DNA from: Schistocephalus solidus
Lineage: Eukaryota > Platyhelminthes > Cestoda > Diphyllobothriidea > Diphyllobothriidae
NCBI GenBank assembly: GCA_017591395.1
Contig: WEDG01007181.1
Location: 62,001-126,000, forward strand
Length of the DNA: 64,000 bases
Direction of reading: 5' to 3'
Of the stretch, positions 22,323-35,224 are shown one piece after another. The position numbers and the translations under genes are program-made. The notes beneath the pieces were generated by a model. The model saw only the letters and a program-made list of their open reading frames with translations. It had not been told where the DNA came from and did not search any database. The number at the start of each line of letters is the position of its first letter. Positions within the stretch are counted from its first letter, which is position 1.

Positions 22323-25300
22323 CTGCAGGTGTACGAGAGGTAGATTAGAAAGGTCAAGGGGCAAACATGGAGGGATCAGCCAGCATCATCCGAATAGGTG
22401 ATCACAACAAAGGATTTAACAAATAAATAATAAGGCAGCATTAAGAGTAAAAACGGAGGAGGGGGACAAAAACATGGATACAAAAATAGGCCCAAAGTGT
22501 GGCCGTATACATGAGAGGGAGAGGGGGAGGATTTCGACAACCAGATAGTGGGGGTAAGGTGAAGGAATTAGGCGGATAGAAGTACCAGACGCGCGCGCCG
22601 TCGTGGCGAACAGATATGGGAAAATTGTCAGTCAACGCGCACCGCGATCACAGCAGCAGCGGCGTGATTGTTCGATGGATTTTTGGCCAGCGTGTGAAGT
22701 CCAAGGAGAGGGAAAGAGAGAGAGAGAGAGAGAGCATGAAGTCAGAAAAGTTTCCTCTTCAAATGCTGGCAAAAAAGGCTACCAAACAGACGCTGCGCAC
22801 AAAACTACAACGCGCTGCATGCAGTCCGCAGACACACTAGACAACCCAACCGTACAAGGCGCTCGAAGTGCAGATGGCTTGCGACTTTCAGGGCAATCGG
22901 CAAAAGCGGCGCGTGAAAGCAAGGAGAAATTTGCTACGCATTGAAGAGCTGGCTTAAGCTAAAGTTAATGCATATCTGGCTGAAAGAAACAGTACCGTAG
23001 GTTTCCTATCGCATGACATGTCAACCAAATTACTGAAACGTGTGTTTCAAATTGGAAAAAACACCATTTACGTGATGATCGTGCAGCCTAATCCCACGAT
23101 ATTTCAGTCACGACAAGATGCCGGATTTTGAACGGGTTCCCCTTGCCGCCTGCAAAAACTGCACTGTAAGAAACGACCGCGAATGTAGCATGTATGTTTC
23201 CGCTTGATTTTCGAAATCCTTACAAATTCAAAAAAAAACATACACAAAAAGGCTTTTTCTTGTACTCATGTCAAAGCAAAGTACGTATTCTTAAAAGTTT
23301 ACGCTTAACGAAATGGTATCTTTTGATTTTAAAAGGTTTCTAAATTGCAGAATAATTTTGAACGCGACCGGCCGTTACCATTTTATTAAAGGTTTCCAAA
23401 CTACATGCTGTTTGCAGTAGCATACCCTTTTCATAACACCGAAAACTAAAACATTGCGCAGGACGACCTCCTTCAAATCTATAAAGTCGTTGATACACAT
23501 TTGAATCGTGATCCGAGACAGGCGATACCGTCCCTGTTAGCATTTTAAAGAGTCTAAACAGTAGTCGATGTGCAATGATATTAATCACAAAAAACGATGG
23601 AAAATTGGTGAGACCAGTAAACACCGAGAACTCATTTGGGCTCAGCCAGCAGAAAGAACGTTATTTGGTACGACGAAGCTTTTGGTCAACGGTGATGGTC
23701 AAACGGATAAAAGTTTCGTGTTTCTGAACAGCGGTATTCAACGACCTCATTTTACATCTGGTGGACAGACTACTGTCTGCGAAAGTTGGACGGCTATGTA
23801 CTCATACTTAATAAAATGCATTCATCAGTCCGTAATTTTAACTAGTCACACGACTTCGGGCTCCTAATTTCCATCATCTGTCGATTGGACAATTTAAAAA
23901 AAACTGACCTATTAGGTGGCAAATAGAGTTAAACCTTGTTGATTACATCGCACTCTCCACTCTATCACGAATGTCATACAGGGGAGTAATCGATAACGAC
24001 GCCCCGTCGACTCGTTACGAGGGCATTTAAGACATTCACCTTTTGCGAAGGAGATACGATCACTGGAACAAGAGATTTATTAGCCTGACGTTTCAGATTC
24101 TCTCTCGATGCCATCATCAGAGACATTGGAGCCTTGCGACCTTGACCTTCGTTTCGACCAATCGTGTGTTGCGACACGCGCTAAACCCACTAACACCCTG
24201 CAGCCGGTCGCTCGTCTACCCTATTGCTCAGTACGCATTGATCTAGAAGAACCCACGTTCTAGTGAAAAACCACATGTGGACTTACCGCAGCCTCAAAAA
24301 ACCTCGAGGAAATGTCTTTGGCATGAGATTAAAACCCTTTGGTACGCAGTTTAAAATTGTGCACGAGAAACGTTTGCTTGAAGACGGACACCCGTGGGAA
24401 AATAATGCGGTAAAACAGAGAGAATCCGATTTGAATACGAATTACGACGGAAACACCCTTCGAAGGCAAACCGGTTGAGTCTTGTTCAACTACCTGAGGT
24501 CAGCTGAGCTAAAAGCTAGTAAGTGAGGTGGGCCGCAAAAGAACTGTCTCCATTTTTAGTTAAGCTCCGAAAAAAGAACCCACATGTGATCTCACTCCAT
24601 TCATTGACCCTAAAAGTGGTCATCCACACCCGTATATGCATTTTAAAAAATCGGTTTGCCAACATACCCTTTGGGGTTAATTACTGACATTCATTCACAT
24701 AGGTTTGCTATATGCATAATGAGTTCAATTTGACAATTTTTTTGTAAACGGCAAGCCATCACAGGCACGAAACCAGAAAGAAATTAAAATTTGTGGAAGA
24801 AAAGGTTCCGAATGGGCTAAGCGATAAAAAGGCGCATAAGGGATAAGCTTACGAAACAGGGTGGATCTGAAAGACCAGAGGAAACAGCCAAAACTGAAAA
24901 ACGATCATGATTGAGGAGCGCACTGTCGGAAACAACTAACACACAGGCATACGCTCTAGCGGAAAGGATGCTGAATTTCAACAATATCCGGACAGGAGTC
25001 GGAGTAAAGACTGCGATTCTTTGAAAGTCGACAGGGTTACTACGGGATTATTTTGCTCTTCAAGGACAGCTACCCCCAGTCAATCGATTCATCGATCTGG
25101 CACCGGTATACAGACCCTACGCAGTCACCTCGGGTTTGGCGTCAGTGGTGTTTGATTGGCTCCCAACCCCAATTACTGTTGCTCGTTTTTTGCTGCCACT
25201 TTTATCTCTGAGGATAGACTCCAGAAGAGTTCGAAAGTTCAGACAAATAAAGCCATGATTACGGAGAGCGAACAACCTTCTTCGAAACTCTGTCCCTGTA

Positions 25301-26953
25301 AATCCTATTTGTAAATACATCAAAAGATAAAAATATCTCACTGGGATAACAGTCATTTATAATAGAAAAGCATAGAGCGAATGCATAAAAAAGCCTTGCA
25401 TACGAAAGCTTTATTAAAAGGGTGCAATAGCCCCTTGGTATAAACGTAAGTCGTTCGATAATGGACACCACGCGACCGGGGATTCGTTTGAAAATCACCG
25501 CATACTAAATTTGTTCCTTGCTCAGTACAGGGAATTATAATACTCGTACTGAGTGACATAGTCCCCTGGAGGACCTCCAGGACCCTTAAGGGAAAAGATT
25601 CGACATGAAATCGGTCCGCTAAACCGTTGCAGGCGCCAAATGTCGACATTAAAGAAAATTCAGGACCAATGCACATGCTTCATCACAACCTCATCTTGCT
25701 GTAGGGTCGGTTGCAGCCAATGAAGCTAAAAAGGACCCGTCACAGCACACAGTCTTATGCCATTCTTCCTGGCAGTGCACTCTAACATCCCTGCTGCACT
25801 CGTCACCATTTCTACATCCAGAGAAGTCGCAGCCCGCTAGCCTCAAGACTCCCCGTTGGGGTATGTGCAACTACAATACAGCAGTGAGGTCCTTGCCACT
25901 AGCTCCAACCTACCACTGAGGCGAGGGATGTTAGGTTAACTCGTTGTCATTTCGTTGTCATTTCTGACCTGATGTTTACCGAGTAAACACAGTTCGACAC
26001 GCCCAAAATTCTCGGGCAGTGAATAAATGAAAAGGAGCGAATCCACAAGCCAAACCCCACCACACATTTAGGGAATACTTCTGGCTCCTACCATAGTTAG
26101 TGCGAAAGAGTGGGACCAGCGATTGGGTGCATCGGTTCTAAGTTCATCGAAAGGGGGAGATAAATGACGAGGCAGGTGGAGGGGGAGCTAGAGCAGCGCC
26201 CTACGTCTTACTGGCCGGACACGTAGCCGAACGCAAATAAGGTTTATCTATACTGCAAGATTCTTGACCAAGAATTGTGATCAACCTTGTGCTTAAGTTC
26301 ACTCGCAACGGCTTTTTACCGTTGAAAAATGCAATACTGCATGCCAGACGAAGTTTCGTGTACTTCAAGAAGAAGAAGAAGAATAAGAAGAAGAAGGGTA
26401 AGAGGAGGAGGAATACCATTTACGCGTGAAAATTTTGTTAAAATTTTCTTGTTGTTGAATTGCCTGTTTAGGCTTATATTCTCGGGAATAAAAAAATGTA
26501 CTGCTAATTTTCAACAATTTAGCAAAAGCTGTGAAGTCCACGATCGAAGGTTTCCTATGGAAATTCAAGGGTTTATCCGTGGAATATAGCTAAAGAAGGC
26601 TGAGGAAAATATGAGAGGCTTCATGGGATCAGTAAGTACCGATATCAATGTAACAACTTTAACCCAACCTAGACCGATAATTACAGTGGGTAACCGATCT
26701 CATGCAAAGTTAACCAGAATTATGAAATGCGTCTAGGATTACGAAATATTATTTAAGTGAGGTCGTAATACTAACTAGCGTACACCCGAATGCGAGGATA
26801 TTACGGATACGGCAGGATGGTAGCTTTTGAGTATACTAGTTTTTGGTCGCTTTTGAAAATCATAGTTCGTAAAAAGCACAACTTAAATAGAATGAAATTT
26901 TTCTATTGACTTGCACTGCTCTTATAAACTCAACTATGATTTTTAGGAAACGT
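22323..26953. other. Intronic, no gene recognised
   Basis: Holds a GA microsatellite (22707-22733) and a Penelope-like 3'-end relic around 24000-24130 (minus). The block at 23255-23345 resembles the end of the TIR element at 26954-27318. The many open frames here are short and without domains. Confidence 0.4.
24044..24125 (-). repeat. Penelope-like 3'-end relic with hammerhead-like motif
   Basis: Minus strand reads 'CTGATGATGG' then, 16 nt later, 'TGAAACGTCAGG'. The same pair of boxes (GATGATG ... TGAAACGTCGG) occurs at 59431-59463 at the end of the Penelope-like element, and both are followed by similar A/T-rich and 'ccttc' blocks. The hairpin between the boxes is poor in this copy. Confidence 0.4.
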
Positions 26954-27318
26954 GCAAAAAGTATCCCTTCTTGTACTCATATGGCAACTAATCACATCTT
27001 CTAGAGGAAAGGCTATCTTTTAGTTTTAAAAGTTTCTAATTATGAGATTCTTAAGACCGTAAAATGTCCAAGCGGCTAAATTCGTATCCATCCATTTAGT
27101 GATGCCCGCCCCATTAATTATACAGTGTAGTTCACACCCATTGCCAAATTTTATGAAAACTATTCGGGATCGTCTTGATGGCATAAAAATGTATGGTTTT
27201 CTTCATCCGGAAAACATACATTTTGTAGACTGGAAGCCCTAAACGCAAACGCTAAGATAGATTGGTATCAAAAATATTCGGGAATCGGAGAACTTTGTAC
27301 AAGAAGGGATAATTTTGC
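26954..27318. repeat. Non-autonomous TIR element of unknown family
   Basis: 'gcaaaaagtatcccttcttg' at 26954 is matched in reverse complement at 27296-27318 ('caagaagggataattttgc'), with one gap. The 320-bp interior is A/T-rich with no coding capacity. A related end motif ('ttcttgtactcat') occurs at 23258-23272. Confidence 0.4.
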
Positions 27319-28170
27319 TGACATTTTCTACAAAATGCATTTATATTTATAAGGGTGGCGTAAATCACTAGAAAAAGTGTATAATACTTAATTAGTCATT
27401 TGCTAAGAGTGATCGTTCCTTGCAGGCGACCGGAAACTAGTGCAACTAAAAGCCAGCATCCTGCTGTGCCCGCAATATTTTTCGCCTTAGGCTTTGCGAT
27501 AGTCAATATTACAACTCCATTTAAATGATCGCAACTAATCACACACGCATTTGAGAATTTTGGTAAACTTTGCATGAGATTGGTCACTCACTGTATAAAA
27601 TACAGACGGTCCGGGCAGGTAGCCTTCAGTTGTCAAGGTCAGTGCCAAAACGAATATTCCAAATGCAACTGGAGTTTTGCCTGAGAGATGATGACATAAA
27701 ATAATCGACCAATCAATTAATCGACTAGTCTGATATTCAGAGCGACTTTAAAAGATCATGAAGAAATAATACTACGCTTCTGATAATTTTCTTATGGCAT
27801 TGGCATGCTAAAATCATGCGTAAAGAGACAAGGGATTTTGAGCCTTATGAGAAGTCGGAATTTTCTAAATCAAAAAAAAATAGGGACAGGTAATGACTTG
27901 TACTTTGGACAAGAATGACAGTTTGCAGTACATCCCACCAGACCCTGGAAAACGGACAAAAGCGCGACCATGTCATGCGCGTCAAGAGGAAAAAAATTAG
28001 AAAGCTGTACACCGTACGAGTTTGCAACCATTTCCGTCGCCAAAACGCTAAATTATGATTTTTATTATAAACTTTGGAGGCACTGGGATGGAGGAATTGC
28101 CGCAATGTTGACAACGCGAAAACAGATGCGGTTGAGTTTGACAACGCGGCTTAGGGACTCACTGGAGCCT

Positions 28171-28499
28171 TCAGCTTATATTTCCACACTGACGAGGAGA
28201 GGTTGAGCGCCGGAAGAGTGTGTCATCGAAGTGACCCTTCAAAATACTTCGCAAGTCCACCATCCACTGCCTGCGACCATTCCGGAGGCAAGTGACCCAC
28301 GAGACAGAACCGGAGAAGGGCATGAAGTGCTCTAAGGGTAAAACAACTTCGAGGTCGTGGAACGCGGCCTGAAGGCTGGCGTCACACATATGCATGCGGT
28401 CGTAATGAGTAACCAAATCACGTGCGTCAAGAACGGGGGGGATTGCGGTGAGTGGTCGACTTTTGCCTGCCACATCAGGTACGCTGGCCAACACTGTAA
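28171..28499 (-). other. Unassigned open frame behind an acceptor-like site
   Basis: A minus-strand frame of 107 codons follows 'ttttaatctgtataattacag'. Its codon use looks coding-like, but I do not recognise the protein ('SWVTCLRNGRRQWMVDL' in the middle). From the PMCA donor (phase 0) the acceptor would enter a different frame of 53 codons, so this frame is not a PMCA exon by the simple route. It could be a retroelement fragment or chance. Confidence 0.25.
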
Positions 28500-30689
28500 T
28501 TATACAGATTAAAAGGTGCGATTAACTGGGAACAGGATGCCCAAACACAAAACGACGTTCGGCAAAGAGATCCCGTATGTCCCGTGACTAGGTAGTCTAT
28601 AAGAAAGTCACGACATCTATGTCATTACGTCGATAAGTTTTGTTGACTGCCCAGCTTTCGTCGGCTCGGTAACTTTAATACCACGGGAATGACAATGTAG
28701 CGCACTATCAAAACGGCTTCACAGTGTGAGGGGGCATTAACAGTCGCATGAGCAAACAATTGGCTAGGTCAATCAATGAAGAGGAAAATCAATCACCAAT
28801 GAGCGAGGCAATTTTGAAGATGAGCACGAAGTGCGTGATTAGAAACAGAATGCACACATTCGGTTATTCACTGCCTGGCTGAATAAGCAATTCGCTCGTA
28901 AGCGCCAAACGCAGTTCCTAAGGTTTTATACCAGCAGCTATTACTAGGCATTCTTCTATGCCAGTTCGTCTTCCGCGAAAATAAATTTATTTATGTTAAG
29001 ATGGGAGAACCAGCGGGGGTAAAGTGCGACCAGAAGTTTAAAGAGAAGAAGTGACGAGCGATGTTCACAATAGGGGTAAAATCACAAATAAAGCCTTCGC
29101 AGACTACACCAACCATGCCCTACAAGTTAAGGGGTTTAAAAGAACGCTAGAGTCCATTACGCAAATCCAAGACAATACGCCTTAGGAGAACTGGAGCGGT
29201 AGGTGAGAAGCTGTAGTGGCAGTCTAAGAATCTAAATTCTTGTTGACTACTGTGGACTGCATGCAAGTAGAAGATTACGATTCTCCCTCCACCAGATCCC
29301 CCAACTCACGCCGAATCGAAAGTGGCACAGGAGAAAAAGACGCTACCCTAATTCTCTCGGTGTCCTCTCACGTTGCAGTAATTTGCATAAAACGAAAGGT
29401 ACTGTGATGCACCGGCCAGAAATAGTGAAAAAATGGTCAGAGTGCGTAAGCTGGTGGTTTGGTTTGATAACCAGAAACATTATCGAGTCTCTCATTGTCT
29501 TCAACGTAATTTAGAAGTAGTCCAGAGGAGCGATGGAGAAGACTTTCAACACAGAAAAAGCAAGTAGAATTCCAAGGTTATAATCGCAGCATGATTAACT
29601 TGCTTGGATAATAGACGTAGTTCAGTCCCGTAAAGAGGATTCGACTGCAAATTGAGGCAGAACAACACTGCTGCCACGAAGAAGATGTTCGGAATGTTTT
29701 ACGCAGTAACAATGATAAAGTTCCGCCTTTCTAGTTCGGTTTTATGCTAATTGTAAATGGAAAAGTCCTTAGCATTTGATGACGTGTCTGCATCAGCAGC
29801 GCTCAGGATATCAAAAAGTCGAACAAACGCGAGCAAATGACTGCTCATACTACACTGAGCCCTGTCCTTTCGAAGTGCCATTGTTTGTTAAGCCAAACGA
29901 GGGTCGAGTCATAGCCTAGCCACTAGAATGGGCGTAAACCCACCTACATGGCGTCCTAGTACATATGGTTGCTGTTTCCGTCGCCCTGCGTTTGTAAATT
30001 TATCGCTGATACAGTTTACTTGGCCACTCTGTGACCTGATAGCCGCTGGTCTGTTTGTGACAAACAGCATCCGAGAACGAAACTAGGTAACCCTGAGAAA
30101 CCAGTCTGATCTATCCTCAAAAGGCTCTAGACGCGCCCCTTTAACCAGAACACCTAAAATTTGGCTGGACGGTCAACTATATGTACGGAGCACCGACTTG
30201 GTGCCTCTCCATTCAGTGGTTTTGGATTACGATTTCGTTGACTTAGACCCGGGAGAATTGCCAGTTCATCAGTTAGTATTACCGGTCTACTCCACATCTA
30301 CTGGTGCACAGTGCAAGCTAGATATCACCTCGTGTGCCAGCGCAGGTAATAGTCCCATAGATTATGCAATTCGGTGCGCGATTCAGGCGCCAGCACGTAA
30401 TTAAATCTGGTTTGGAGACTGAAAGCGTTAAGAGGAAAGTGGGAAACCCCAACCCCGTGGGCACGGTCCTTATCAAAATAAACTAGTGCAAGTCATTAGG
30501 CAGTGTCAAGGGGAACCATGTCCTCGTGTCAGAGAAACGATTTGAATGCACAGAAGGCAAACTGAAAGTCGAAGCCATTTTAGTTCGAGCGCAACCAGAG
30601 GAACTAAAAACAGCAGTAGCAGCAGCAGCAGCAAAACCACCAACACCACCAGCAACACAGCGAACCTGATGCGTTCTTTTTAACGGAGG

Positions 30690-30732
30690 CGCGCGAGCGC
30701 GTGCGCGCGCACACACACACACACACACACAG
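30690..30732. repeat. Alternating purine-pyrimidine tract (GC)n(CA)n
   Basis: About 40 nt of GC/GT/CA alternation, including 'gtgcgcgcgc' followed by about a dozen CA units. It is capable of Z-DNA. Confidence 0.85.
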
Positions 30733-31935
30733 ACAACCAGCAGACCTACAGACAAACGCGAAGCGGACGACAGTCACAATATCCCTAGCCAACCGATCAA
30801 CCTACGGAGCGCAACCAGTCAGTACACCAGCAGCAACAGCAGCACCAGCTGCGGGGCTCGGGGACGTGACCTCGACAGAAGGACAGCTGTTGTCTCTGTC
30901 ACGGTTGGAGAATCAGCTGCTGTGAGAGTCACAGAGGGTGTGGGGGTGGGAGAGCGAGTGCGCGGATAGGTGAGTGTGTGTATATATAGAGAGACAGGGC
31001 CGCATGCCGAGGAAGATAGGAGGGAGAGAGAGAGCGAGCGAGCTCTTCACAGGGCCGAGGAGATTGGAATATGCATGCAGAGCTTAAGAGCTTGATGAAA
31101 CGCACATAGGAAAATCTGCAAATCTAAGAGCAACCAACATAAAGTAAACAAAAAGTTAACTGCATTATAGAGCATAAAAGTTGGATAAAAGATAGCAGCA
31201 AACAAAGAATACATGTGAATACAAGTGTTAAGGCAGTAGTAATTGTGAAAAATAAAACGCCTGACAAAAGGTTGCAATACAAAACTGGTTGTGGCAAAGA
31301 AAACTAAAAAGCTACTGCACTGTAAATCACGACTTTTGAACACACTAGGCTTGAAACTACTGTGGGTAACAGAAACGCGCTAGAACAGAGGTGCTAATAA
31401 ATAAAATTATGGTGGTATATCCAGTAACATGAAAAAAATTGCCTAAGTTATAACAGGGCTTCAACGGTATAACCACTACGGGCTTCTAATAGGGGGGGGG
31501 GGCTTAAACAATGTACAGAAGCACTTAATACCCTTCGAGAAATCTAATAAGACTGTTTTATTCGCACTATGATGCAATCGGGGCAAGCTTGACCTTCCTC
31601 GATGCCGGCGAAAATGCCAAGATGTGGTCACGATTCGAACCAGATTACAAGGCCGTTAACTAGTAGATACTTTGCTTTCCTATCCTGGTTACGTTAAATC
31701 CGGAACTAGCGTGGGAATTTAAGGGTTCAAAAATACACCTCACAGCTCGCGGCCCCCACTCCCTCACGCCCACGCACTTCGGTACACGTAGAAGTGCGGG
31801 CACTGGGGGTTGCTACAGCTAGACCAGTGATAAGAAACTATATCCCAATTTTGATTTAGACAGCCCGTCAATCGATGGCGTGACAGATACCGAGGAGAGA
31901 GAGTGTGTGTGTGGTGAAAGTCAAAAGGTGCGTAC

Positions 31936-32262
31936 CTGTGTCTGGAGACGAGACAAACCACGGATCCAGAGGATTTGACCAGCACTACGCAAGTCCCCGC
32001 TGTCAAGATCACCCGGTTCCTCGTCTTCGGACTCCTCCTCCTCCTCTTCCTCACTCTCGGCCACGACGGTAGCGGCCCTGTAGAAGGGCTCGCTACCTGG
32101 GGGTGGTGGACCAGCAGGGCTTGGCGTACCAGCAGAGGCGGCCAGCGGAACAGATTCAGGTGACAGATAGACTTCCGCGTAGTCGGACTTTTTGGACGCA
32201 CGCTTCTTCTTTCGGCGGATGCAGCGCTTTGGAATAATCCAGTTGGGCAGGGAAATGACCAA
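31936..32262 (-). CDS. PMCA: PMCA exon 8: end of M10, acidic linker and first half of calmodulin-binding domain
   Basis: Entry is phase 0 after 'cttttcttgctctag'; the exon is 109 codons and exits in phase 0 at CAG|gtacgc. It begins 'LVISLPNWIIPK', the end of membrane segment 10 into the cytosol, then a basic KKKR stretch, a Pro/Ser-rich linker and a run of acidic residues (seven consecutive Glu). It ends 'GQILWIRGLSRLQTQ', the N-terminal half of the calmodulin-binding domain with its anchoring Trp. In vertebrates the splice-site C junction follows the same Gln. The family motif here is LRRGQILW; this protein reads 'LRSAGQILW', one residue longer with one basic residue lost, which may weaken autoinhibition or calmodulin contact (inference). 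Confidence 0.95.
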
Positions 32263-35012
32263 CTAGAGCAAGAAAAGGGTAATAGTTGGGCTAGAGAAGT
32301 AGACAAGACCACGTGGTTTCCTCATTAACCGCCGGGATTGTACCGAATCTACCAAAACTAACATATATGTTACACTGTGCTGAAAACCAAAAATCCTGCC
32401 AACTGGAGGGCCTTCAGTACTCCTAAACAATGTCCAATGTCAGCATCAGCCTCTTGACGCATCCCATTCATTAGTGAATCGGGCACTCCGATCGCCTCTG
32501 AATGAAAAAAAACCTGTGCATTAGGTCAGAAAAGCGAAACCTGCAGACCGAAATTATCTGGTCACTCTGCTTCGCAGATCTGAAAATTAAAAAGCCTGTC
32601 ATCTTATCGCCCCCACCCCCCTTCCCCTACGCGCTGGTTGGCGAGAGAGTAGTGGTCAAATCCGAAGACAGGCAAGTGTAGTGAAAATATGATCAGGAAT
32701 GCATTTCAGATCATGCAGTCCACCGTCCGTAGGATTTGAGTGTCAACTGGGCTAGCTTCCTTTTTAACCGCGGCCTTTGATCGAATGCAACGGGTGGCGA
32801 GCATTCGAGATACAGCCGGTTGAGCCAGTAATGAGGGATTTCGTCCCCTCCCCCCACGATGTTCTTAATCAGTCGTTTCTCAAGTAGGGCATAACAGGCG
32901 CAGGTTTCGAAATCGTTTCGGAGCAGACAAAGTTTTATTGGCCCAGTCAATAACGCCGAGGGCTATTAGGTAGATTCGTGTCAAACAAGGTAGATTTTAC
33001 AGCGGAAATCTTTTACATTATCAACATGCATGCATTCTAAGACAGCCGGAGGCGCAATGTCGAAGTCAATGTACCATTTCATTAGCAGTTTTATGGGAAG
33101 TTCCCGGATGACACACCGTATGTGGAAGAGAAAGTAGCAATGCATACTGTTACTTGGTCCATTTGACTCAGTGAGGATGACCACAGTCTAGGTAAGCAAA
33201 GTCAATTTATCAGCGACTTAGAGTTGATTGAAACGAAACTTCTGCGGAATCAGCCTCACTCTATTTCCACAATCCTTGTGAACAGAATGGAAAGAGTAGG
33301 TCATATCGAAAGGAACTGGGTGCGCGCACGTGTCAGTGTGCGATGATCGACGGAAAAGACCAGGGTAAGTGGGAAGCGGCGTGAAACCTTATTTTAACCT
33401 ATGCCACATCTGTTTATCGCATGGATACTACAAAATCACACAGGACACATAAATCAGCCTTGCACACGCTTATCGAGGTAAGACTGTCGACTGTATTCTC
33501 TCTATTCCATCTCCCCACACACCAGTTTATAGTGCGAGCCAGGGGAGAGGGGCACTGCCTGACAGACGCGAGAGAGCCCGTCTGAGCGTTCCACACAAGC
33601 GTCCACAAGCAGTTGCAGCGAGCGTTTTCAGGAGGCAGGCTTCAGCCGAAGTGCATGCACCCGAACTTTGTGCAGTTGCAGCCAATCGCTGAACAGACAA
33701 ATATTGATAGGTGTCACGGCGTCGTAAGCGGGAGGTGGAGTCATGCAGTGCTTCTCACGTGTCCTATGCAAACCGAAAGTGACATGGGTAAGCGGTGGCG
33801 CTGACGAGCATGAGAGCTGCCAACTAGAAACTCACTGTAACAAATAAACCCTAGGTGATCATCACAGCCCTCGTTCCTGCCAAGTATTTATCATTAAGAC
33901 TATTTCTTTACCTGTTTGTCATTCGCAATGCGACTGCCAACAGGGCTGTAGGCTGAAGGCCTGCACTTTGCCAGACAACGTGTGTGAATGAGACTGCTTA
34001 AAATACCCCATCCCAGCCAACAGAGCGTGAGTCGGAGGCTCAAATGAGAGAGTGTTGAGTTCACTAGCCCCCATCTCGAGTCACGATTCAAATCTCGCGT
34101 CTCCACAGCCTAGGGTTAGGTAGGGAGTGGCTAGCTACTTCACCTACCTAGCCTTGTCGGGCATACTTCTCGCGCCTAGTGAAAGACCAGGGTCGCGTGA
34201 AGACTGGTTTAACAAGGTCATCTACCCGGCAAGCCGAACGACAAAGCCTGGGCTGTTTGGGCGAGCTCTAACCCGGATTTCAGAGAAAAAGAAAAAAATG
34301 AGTACATTCCGTCGCGAATTAAATCAAATCCATATTCTCTTCTATAATTACGAGAAAAAAGCGAAGCGTGAAGCCAGGCCAAAGAAAAAAGGCTAGCCAG
34401 GTCGAACCTCTCGAAGAGGACAATTTTTCGGTTGATTCCTAAAACAGATAATCACACAACAATTACTTTTCCGGTAATTGGCATTTTCTACTGTATCTGT
34501 ATAAAAATTGAAGTACGCTTTAGTGAAATTGGATGCCGGTTCTATACATAAGCTATGCCCGGTTTTTTTGAGAGAGCTAGCAATCGGCTCAGCCCTAGGA
34601 GTGCAAGAAAAGATGCATAAGTGCCTATGCTGGAAGCCACGGTAAGTTCGGTAGTTTCCAATTCACGTAAGTCAGTGTGTGATAATGCGCTGATATGAGC
34701 AAAATTACCACCACCAAACATCACTACCACAACCACCACCGCCACCATCGCCAAATAAGAAGCAAATGCCAGGCGTCTTCTTCGCTCCGACTAGCCTGCA
34801 TCACCAGCGCTGTGCTGCAGATCTTATCAAGGGCGCGTTCGAAGATCCGTGCGAGACCACTGGGAAACGAAAATAAAGCTGCGTTGCACGAAGGTGCCGC
34901 AAAAGGAGTGGCAGAAGAAGCAGCAATAATTCTCCAGCGTTCGCTCAAATGGTGAGCAGACCCGGAGGGACTGGAAGGCAGGTAACAAGTTCACAGATGT
35001 TCAACGACCTAC
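32263..35012. other. PMCA intron between exons 7 and 8
   Basis: 2.75 kb with GT-AG ends. I see no gene. Runs of C/A triplets at 34700-34745 give a low-complexity frame. Confidence 0.6.
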
Positions 35013-35120
35013 CTGTCCCCAGAGGAGAGAACCGAGACCAAAGAAGAGGCACCAAAGCCAATGTTCGACGGCCAGAGGGTGCGTACTGAATGCATAGCCT
35101 CCAAACTGCACAATAATAAC
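35013..35120 (-). CDS. PMCA: PMCA exon 7: membrane segments 9-10
   Basis: A 36-codon exon (phase 0 in and out) between 'ctattttag' (AG at 35122-35121) and CAG|gtaggt. It encodes 'VIIVQFGG', the end of membrane segment 9, and '[18 protein letters not shown]', most of segment 10. Exons 6 and 8 lack exactly this piece of every animal PMCA, and the frame joins without insertion or deletion on both sides. It is too short to show up as an open reading frame and was found by looking for the missing segment. Confidence 0.95.
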
Positions 35121-35224
35121 CTAAAATAGAGGAATGACACTACAGTGTAGAGGGAAATTAGAGTGGCACAAAAAGCACGCAGACTTCGTGCTACGCAATT
35201 AAATATTATGCAGGTTCATGATCG

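Larger units (their letters stand above)
12958..31935 (-). other. PMCA: 19-kb PMCA intron at splice site C
   Basis: Donor CAG|gtacgc at 31936/31935; acceptor ctttTAG before 12957. It contains segments A/B, a hammerhead relic, a dispersed repeat, a TIR element and the candidate alternative exon at 22322-22062. Splice site C of vertebrate PMCAs lies at the same codon of the calmodulin-binding domain. Confidence 0.8.
27324..31935. other. Intronic, no confident gene
   Basis: Includes AGC triplets (30612-30632), a CA/GC alternating tract (30690-30732) and G runs (31491-31501). One frame at 28171-28494 is listed separately. Nothing else stands out. Confidence 0.4.

Noticed and set aside
30198..30404. 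68-codon plus frame
   Set aside because: Antisense within the PMCA intron, no domain, length within chance expectation.
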